Position numbers and translations under genes: made by a program. The notes under the pieces were generated by a model that saw nothing but the letters and a program-made list of their open reading frames with translations, searched no databases and had not been told where the DNA came from. From assembly GCF_000377765.1 (NCBI RefSeq), contig NZ_KB898662.1:372001-436000 (forward strand): 64,000 bases of DNA, given 5' to 3'. The number at the start of each line of letters is the position of its first letter. Positions within the stretch are counted from its first letter, which is position 1. Below, piece by piece: positions 59,467-64,000 of the stretch. Source of the stretch: Gracilibacillus lacisalsi DSM 19029 (GTDB lineage: Bacteria; Bacillota; Bacilli; Bacillales; Amphibacillaceae).

Positions 59467-60462
59467 TTAAAATATACTTAAATCCCATTGTTTTGCTATA
59501 TGCCGAAGAAGTTTAATACCTGCGATACTATTGCCTTGTTTATCAAGCGCAGGGCCATATACTCCGATTCCACACCCTTCAAGGAAAGGAAGATCTTCCT
59601 GTCTTGCTCTAGGAGGAGACACGGCAATAATTCCACCAGAAACACCACTTTTTGCTGGAATTCCGACATACGCAGCAAATTTCCCAGAAGCATCATACAT
59701 CCCACAAGTCAACATCAAGGACTTTGCTAAACGAGCAAATTGCTTTGGAATAATTTCTATCTCTGTTTTCGGATCTCTACCGTCATTTGCTAATACCGTC
59801 CCTAAATGCGCCAAATCCTGAAGGGAAATTTCAATTGAACATTGTTTAAAATACGTTTCCAATGTCAGTTCTAACTCTGATTCCAGATAGCCAGTTTCGA
59901 CTAGATAATATCCAATAGCTCGATTTCGCATCGAAGTTTCTCTTTCCGATTCAAATACATCGATGTTTAATGAAGGACGGTATCCAAGAATAATTTCCAA
60001 CAACTGAAAAAGAGGCTCCAGTTTCTCATCAGATGTTTTACCATTCAATAGCGAAGATACGGTAATTGCGCCAGCATTCACGAATGGATTAAATGGCTTT
60101 TTGAGCTGCTTCATTTCTAGATGCATAATCGAATTAAAAGCCTGTCCAGTCGGCTCCACGTCAACCCGATCTAATACATAGGGAACGCCTCTTTCCATAC
60201 ATGCTACAATAAAGGTAAAAACTTTGGATATACTTTGTAGCGTGAATGGAATATCAACATTTCCAGACTCAATCGTAACTCCGTTAATCCCCATGATTGA
60301 AATTCCCAAGTGACTCTTTTCTGCTTGACTTAAAAGTGGTATATAGGAAGCAACTTCCCCTTCCTCTGTATGTTTCAAATAAAAATCCACCCAGTCATCC
60401 ACATAATTTTGCAACCAATCTTTAGTTAACTTTGTATTTTGATTAATAGCTCCTTGTACCAA
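59467..60462 (-). CDS. glsA: Glutaminase A
   Basis: It hydrolyses glutamine to glutamate and ammonia. About 331 residues, with the beta-lactamase-like Ser-x-x-Lys in FTLQSISKVFTF (the catalytic Ser-Lys pair), VEPTGQAFNSI, NAGAITVSSLL, LTCGMYDASGKFAAYVGIPAKSGVSGGI near the end and the closing QWDLSIF shared with B. subtilis GlsA1. GTG 60471 and TTG 60462 are both open; TTG has better spacing from GAGGTGG. In some bacteria glutaminase aids acid or salt tolerance. The repeat array lies upstream. Confidence 0.94.
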   Translation of the reverse strand: MVQGAINQNTKLTKDWLQNYVDDWVDFYLKHTEEGEVASYIPLLSQAEKSHLGISIMGINGVTIESGNVDIPFTLQSISKVFTFIVACMERGVPYVLDRVDVEPTGQAFNSIMHLEMKQLKKPFNPFVNAGAITVSSLLNGKTSDEKLEPLFQLLEIILGYRPSLNIDVFESERETSMRNRAIGYYLVETGYLESELELTLETYFKQCSIEISLQDLAHLGTVLANDGRDPKTEIEIIPKQFARLAKSLMLTCGMYDASGKFAAYVGIPAKSGVSGGIIAVSPPRARQEDLPFLEGCGIGVYGPALDKQGNSIAGIKLLRHIAKQWDLSIF

Positions 60463-60594
60463 AAAAACCACCTCATCTAGTAGTAGTTTGTGTATCTATT
60501 CGGGAAAGTTGCATGCAGAAAGAAAATATATACATTATTAAGTTCGGGATAACTGGTTACTCATAGATGCAAACATTCGATCATGATTTTAGGA

Positions 60595-61190
60595 TTCTCT
60601 TCCGGGGATATGTCCTCCGCTTCCGAGGATAATTGCTTCGCTTCCCTGGATATCCGCTTGTATCCACGGAAGGGAAGACTTTTTCCATGGAGCAGGGTGC
60701 TCGCTTTCGGGGATATGTGGCGCTCTTCCGGGGATATGCCCTCCGCTTCCGGGGATAATTGCTTCGCTTCCCTGGATATCAGCTTGTATCCACGGAAGCG
60801 AAGAATTTTTCCATGGAGCAGGGGACTCTCTTCCGGGGATATGTCCTCTGCTTCCGGGGATAACTGCTTCGCTTCCCTGGATAAGCTTGTATCCCCGGAA
60901 GAGAAGACTTTTTCCACGGAACAGGGAACTCTCTTCCGGGGATTGCCTCTGCTTCCGGGGATAACTGCTTCGCTTCCCTGGATATCAGCTTATATCCCCG
61001 GAAGGGAAGACTTTTTCCACGGAACAGCTTGCTCTCTTCCGGGGATATGTGATTCGTTTCCCTGGATATCAGCTTATATCCCCGGAAGAGAAGACTTTTT
61101 CCTTGGAACAGGTTGCTCTCTTCCGGGGATATGTTCTCCGCTTCCAGGGATAACTGCTTCGCCTCCCTAGATATTAGCTTGTATCCTTGA
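60595..61190. repeat. Long tandem-repeat array, TTCCGGGGATAT family (copy 2)
   Basis: About five degenerate units of roughly 80-130 bases with the same words as the array at 32745: CTCTTCCGGGGATATG, CTTCCGGGGATAA, CTTCGCTTCCCTGGATATC, TATCCACGGAAG, and CTTTTTCCATGGAGCAGG. Units shorten toward the right end. It lies between the nitroreductase gene and glutaminase. Open frames on both strands are by-products of the repeat. Confidence 0.85.
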
Positions 61191-61205
61191 GAGATACTTA
61201 TCCAA

Positions 61206-61239
61206 GAAAAAACACGCACATCTTATAAAATGTGCGTGT
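61206..61239 (-). terminator. Terminator of nitroreductase gene
   Basis: ACACGCACAT and ATGTGCGTGT form a 10-base stem with an 8-base loop and a T run on the minus strand. It begins 10 bases after the stop codon. Confidence 0.88.
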
Positions 61240-61248
61240 ACCAAAAAA

Positions 61249-61821
61249 TCAACCTCTAAATTCACCTTCCATAACCGTTTCTGTTAGTGGGCGACGGTCA
61301 GACGGTTGTTCACGTTCTTGGAATTTTTCCTCTAATTTTTCTTTTTCATCTTGGTAGCCGATTGCAACGACGGCATGGATTGCATATTGCTCTGGAATGT
61401 TTAATACTTCACGAGCTTTATCCTTATAAAATCCACCCATTGCGTGTGTGATGAGTCCTTTTTGCATTGCCTGTAAAGCTAAATAACCCCATGCTGTACC
61501 AGTATCAAAACCATGTGTTCCTCCAACTTCTGTATCAGAGATAATTAGTACATATGCGGGTGCCTTATCACACCAAGCAAGATTTCCATCCATAATAAAA
61601 GATTGAAATTTCTTGCGGTCCTCTTCTGTTCTCGCAATGATAAAACGCCACGGCTGCTTGTTACTTGCAGATGGTGCCCAGCGTGATGCCTCCAATACTG
61701 ACATCAATGTCTCTTCATCTACTTCTTGTTCTGAAAAAGACCGAGGTGACCAACGCTTTAAAAAGATATCATCAATTGGATAATCTGGTTTACGATAATC
61801 ATTAATATTAATGTTTTTCAC
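61249..61821 (-). CDS. Nitroreductase family protein
   Basis: A flavin-dependent NAD(P)H oxidoreductase of 190 residues. RWSPRSFSEQEVDEETLMSVLEASRWAPSASNKQPWRF is the FMN-binding N-terminal block in family terms. GTAWGYLALQAMQKGLITHAMGGF is the second conserved block, and HAVVAIGY the third. The start is GTG 61821, preceded by AAGGGGGAATATATC. The natural substrate is unknown. Confidence 0.9.
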   Translation of the reverse strand: MKNININDYRKPDYPIDDIFLKRWSPRSFSEQEVDEETLMSVLEASRWAPSASNKQPWRFIIARTEEDRKKFQSFIMDGNLAWCDKAPAYVLIISDTEVGGTHGFDTGTAWGYLALQAMQKGLITHAMGGFYKDKAREVLNIPEQYAIHAVVAIGYQDEKEKLEEKFQEREQPSDRRPLTETVMEGEFRG

Positions 61822-61940
61822 GATATATTCCCCCTTCAACCACACATTATATGCTAACTTGGAAAATATCTCAAAAATCACGATTTTGGGCGATTGTCAT
61901 AACTTATAGTAACCACATACTTAAAGGAGATAACAACACC

Positions 61941-62099
61941 ATGAAAAGGTTTTTTCATTATTGCTTCGTCATGATTGTTGGATTCGCCATGTTTATCATC
62001 TGGTTACTTTTTATTGTACCGTTGATTGGCTTAAAAACATTTATCATTTTACTCATTTTATTAATACTCCTCTTTTCTATTGAGATTATTTGTAAATAA
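61941..62099 (+). CDS. Small two-helix membrane protein
   Basis: 52 residues, almost entirely two hydrophobic helices with a short start (MKRFFHY). AAAGGAG lies about 12 bases upstream, a little far. It is next to, and in the same direction as, the HTH-TPR regulator. Not recognised. Confidence 0.5.
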   Translation: MKRFFHYCFVMIVGFAMFIIWLLFIVPLIGLKTFIILLILLILLFSIEIICK

Positions 62100-62185
62100 A
62101 TAGAATATTTTAGTAAATATATGTGGATTTTAGAATGATTCTATAGTATTATATATATTGTACTAAATTTTATGAGGAAAGTGAT

Positions 62186-63451
62186 GTGAAATCAGTGTAT
62201 GAAATAGGAAAAGTAATTCGTAAATATCGTAAAGAACACAATTGGACTCAAGGAAAATTAGCCAAAAAAGTGGACACGAGTGTTACAACCATCAGTAGAG
62301 TTGAATCGGGTCAATCTTACCCCTCTGAAGAATTAATGTCGAGGATCGCAAAAGTCCTGCAAATAGGAGAACTTTCCCATCCAGAATACCATCCGCTCAA
62401 TACTCAATTAACCTCCTGGCAACAAAGCATCAACCAAAGAAATTATGCGACCGCCAAAAAATACTACAAAGAGCTCAAAAAATTTCCGATAACCTATTTT
62501 TATAATCAACGTGTCATATATACATGGTGCAATTTCCAATATGCACTTAATCTTTTCCACACAGATGCAGCTGAGAAATTCTTAGAAGATGCTAAGAAAT
62601 TTGCTGATACCCTTACTCCTGCTCATAACTATCCTTTTCACAAATCAATCGGCTTATATTATTTGTTACTCGACCATATAAATGATGCATTCACTTATTT
62701 AAATATAGCGACCAAGCAGAATCCTGTTATGTTTGAAAAAGATGGTGAATTACACCTATACTATGCTCTTGCCTATGATAAAATCGGACAAACCTTATGT
62801 TCTGTTTCCTATGCCTCCACTGCACTATCGATATTTCAATCAACGCTAAATCAACCCAACATTTTATTATCTCGCATCATCAAGATTAAAAGTTCCCTTC
62901 GCAGCCAACAACTACCCATAAAGAATATCATTCAAGAATTACATACCATTCTTGATAACTACACAAGCATATATAGAAATTACATCTATTATTTATTAGG
63001 GACTGCTTACTTAGCAGACAACGATTTTGAAAGCGCACTAAAATATTGCAGAAAAGCAATCTACAATGAAAAAATAATTCCATTAAAAGTCATCTATAAC
63101 TTTTTTAACGCTCTTATATACGCATTGCTTGAAGATGAAGAGATGGCATTAGATGTGATTGATGGTGGAAACTCGCTTAACAAAAGTAAAAAGTATGACT
63201 ATTATTTCTACTTATTAAAAGGCATTATTCAAGGGACACACGGCTCTGAAAATTACCGAAACAAAATCACAAATGAAATCATCCCTTATTTCCAGTTGAC
63301 AGGAAATTCGCTTGATGTGAAATATTGTCATGCCATTTTAGGAGATATTTATTACCAGAAAAACGTCTACAAAAAAGCAGCTGATAATTATTATATTTAT
63401 CCTAAAAATTCTTACATTTCAGAATTGCTAGCCAAGTACCCGCAAAAGTAA
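62186..63451 (+). CDS. HTH-TPR regulator, RRNPP-like
   Basis: 421 residues. An XRE HTH occupies 8-62 (HNWTQGKLAKKVDTSVTTISRVESG). The remainder is helical and fits tetratricopeptide-like repeats (NYATAKKYYKELKKF, AFTYLNIATKQNP, DFESALKYCRKAI, YKKAADNYYIYP). This is the architecture of PlcR/NprR/Rgg-type quorum sensors that bind short secreted peptides. The start is GTG 62186 with GAGGAAAG. No peptide-precursor gene is seen downstream. The ligand and targets are unknown. Confidence 0.8.
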   Translation: MKSVYEIGKVIRKYRKEHNWTQGKLAKKVDTSVTTISRVESGQSYPSEELMSRIAKVLQIGELSHPEYHPLNTQLTSWQQSINQRNYATAKKYYKELKKFPITYFYNQRVIYTWCNFQYALNLFHTDAAEKFLEDAKKFADTLTPAHNYPFHKSIGLYYLLLDHINDAFTYLNIATKQNPVMFEKDGELHLYYALAYDKIGQTLCSVSYASTALSIFQSTLNQPNILLSRIIKIKSSLRSQQLPIKNIIQELHTILDNYTSIYRNYIYYLLGTAYLADNDFESALKYCRKAIYNEKIIPLKVIYNFFNALIYALLEDEEMALDVIDGGNSLNKSKKYDYYFYLLKGIIQGTHGSENYRNKITNEIIPYFQLTGNSLDVKYCHAILGDIYYQKNVYKKAADNYYIYPKNSYISELLAKYPQK

Positions 63452-63511
63452 ATTTTCCCACACATTATTTTGGATTCTTGAATCAGAATATCCATATAGG
63501 AGGTGTGTCAG

Positions 63512-63667
63512 ATGGCGAAAGATGTTAAATGTGAGGTAAATAACTGTAAGTTCTGGGCTGAGGGCAATAGATGTCATGCAGCTACCATCTATGTTGTCAG
63601 TCATACCGGGAAAAGTGCTGCCAATGAAAAAGAAACAGATTGCCAAACATTCGAACCGACCGTCTAA
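63512..63667 (+). CDS. DUF1540 small cysteine-rich protein
   Basis: 51 residues with the DUF1540 pattern: KCEVNNCKFWAEGNRCHAATI, then a C-terminal TDCQTFEP. Four cysteines are placed as in the family, probably holding a metal. A strong ribosome site (TAGGAGGTGTGTCAG) precedes ATG 63512. Such proteins are common in spore-forming Firmicutes; function is unknown. Confidence 0.9.
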   Translation: MAKDVKCEVNNCKFWAEGNRCHAATIYVVSHTGKSAANEKETDCQTFEPTV

Positions 63668-63682
63668 CAGCCTTCTTTAATG

Positions 63683-63713
63683 ACCTCAGCTAACTATGGG
63701 GGTTAGCTGAGGT
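63683..63713. terminator. Hairpin between DUF1540 and yvrJ-like genes
   Basis: ACCTCAGCTAAC and GTTAGCTGAGGT form a perfect 12-base stem. The T runs are short on both strands, so it may act as a weak bidirectional terminator for the two converging genes. Confidence 0.7.
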
Positions 63714-63723
63714 TAATCATTTA

Positions 63724-63861
63724 CTACCTCATTTTTTCAGGCAAAGCAACAATGGACTCAATTAATGTATTGAGCTTCGTTTCGATACGGTGCAACAAAT
63801 AAAAAGTCACCGCAACTGGAAAACCGAGATCGGTAACTAACGATATCCATGTTTGCTCCAT
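63724..63861 (-). CDS. YvrJ family protein
   Basis: 45 residues. MEQTWISLVTDLGFPVAVTFYLL is one membrane helix with the Gly-Phe-Pro turn, followed by HRIETKLNTLIESI, as in YvrJ of Bacilli and phage holin-like relatives. GAGGAGTTCATCAC precedes ATG 63861. In B. subtilis yvrJ lies beside the SigO genes; its role is unknown. Confidence 0.85.
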   Translation of the reverse strand: MEQTWISLVTDLGFPVAVTFYLLHRIETKLNTLIESIVALPEKMR

Positions 63862-63951
63862 GTGATGAACTCCTCTCCTTAAAGTAGTTGTATTTTGTTC
63901 GGATAATTTCAGAATGCTTTCTCCTTGAAACGTGCTTACATCACCTAAATG

Positions 63952-63981
63952 AAAAGGAGAGCTGATCTGCTCTCCTTTTTT
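63952..63981 (+). terminator. Intrinsic terminator at right edge
   Basis: AAAAGGAGAGC and GCTCTCCTTTT pair around a 6-base loop, followed by a T run. The gene it would end is not apparent; it may close a short transcript from 63880 on, or be bidirectional. Confidence 0.75.
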
Positions 63982-64000
63982 ATTGTCTTGAAAGCTATAA

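Noticed and set aside
60583-61219. Repeat-encoded proteins (plus and minus frames)
   Set aside because: Same situation as the first array: low-complexity, overlapping on both strands, no start signals.

Overview
The window is chromosomal DNA of a low-GC, Gram-positive, spore-forming Bacillaceae. Its style is that of the halotolerant Gracilibacillus/Virgibacillus/Oceanobacillus group, but the genus is inference. Supporting evidence: AT-rich genes with strong AGGAGG ribosome sites, a Spo0E-like phosphatase, a ComK homologue, YvrJ and DUF1540 proteins, a YwqN/YwqM-like divergent pair, and BsrG/TxpA-type toxin loci. I see no rRNA, tRNA, CRISPR array, intact transposase or prophage.

Layout. 0.4-3.2 kb is regulatory: a sigma-70-family factor, an XRE-ComK operon, a Spo0E-like phosphatase, a SinR-like repressor and a decayed relative of that repressor. 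3.2-8.6 kb (minus strand) makes, feeds and recycles PAPS: cysD, cysNC, an SLC13 anion permease and cysQ. 9.1-27.6 kb (minus strand) is a Wzx/Wzy exopolysaccharide (EPS) locus. It reads from chain-length regulator and tyrosine kinase through two PHP-type phosphatase genes (one apparently inactive), galU, an EpsC-like dehydratase, a phosphoglycosyl transferase, an epimerase, four glycosyltransferases, polymerase, pyruvyltransferase, flippase and an FrhB-like Fe-S protein to a terminal sulfotransferase. Just upstream (27.8-28.6 kb) is a LuxR-type regulator with a degenerate receiver, behind a cyclic-di-GMP-I riboswitch and a terminator. The best single reading is a c-di-GMP-linked, pyruvylated and possibly sulfated EPS with its own PAPS supply.

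28.9-38.4 kb is housekeeping and accessory: a Nudix gene with an in-frame stop, a HIT protein, a decayed CPBP protease, small membrane proteins including a YvrL-like one, a NERD protein, a tandem-repeat array, SRPBCC and GNAT proteins, a lipoprotein, an oxidoreductase/LysR pair and a methyltransferase. 38.5-47.0 kb is a sugar module: a membrane-tethered sugar sensor, a YesM/YesN-like two-component pair and a sugar ABC transporter without its own ATPase. It has cre-like sites and is bracketed by two direct copies of a type I toxin-antitoxin locus. A GH3 glucosidase remnant lies beside the second copy.

47.8-64 kb holds an APC permease, AdaA, DUF1697, a cluster of small hypothetical genes, a MerR-controlled ABC exporter, GNAT and XRE genes, a methyltransferase whose leader looks like ribosome-mediated attenuation, DUF3231, glutaminase, a second array of the same repeat family, a nitroreductase, an HTH-TPR regulator, and DUF1540 and YvrJ genes that are very short. 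All functions are read from sequence motifs; no searches were run.
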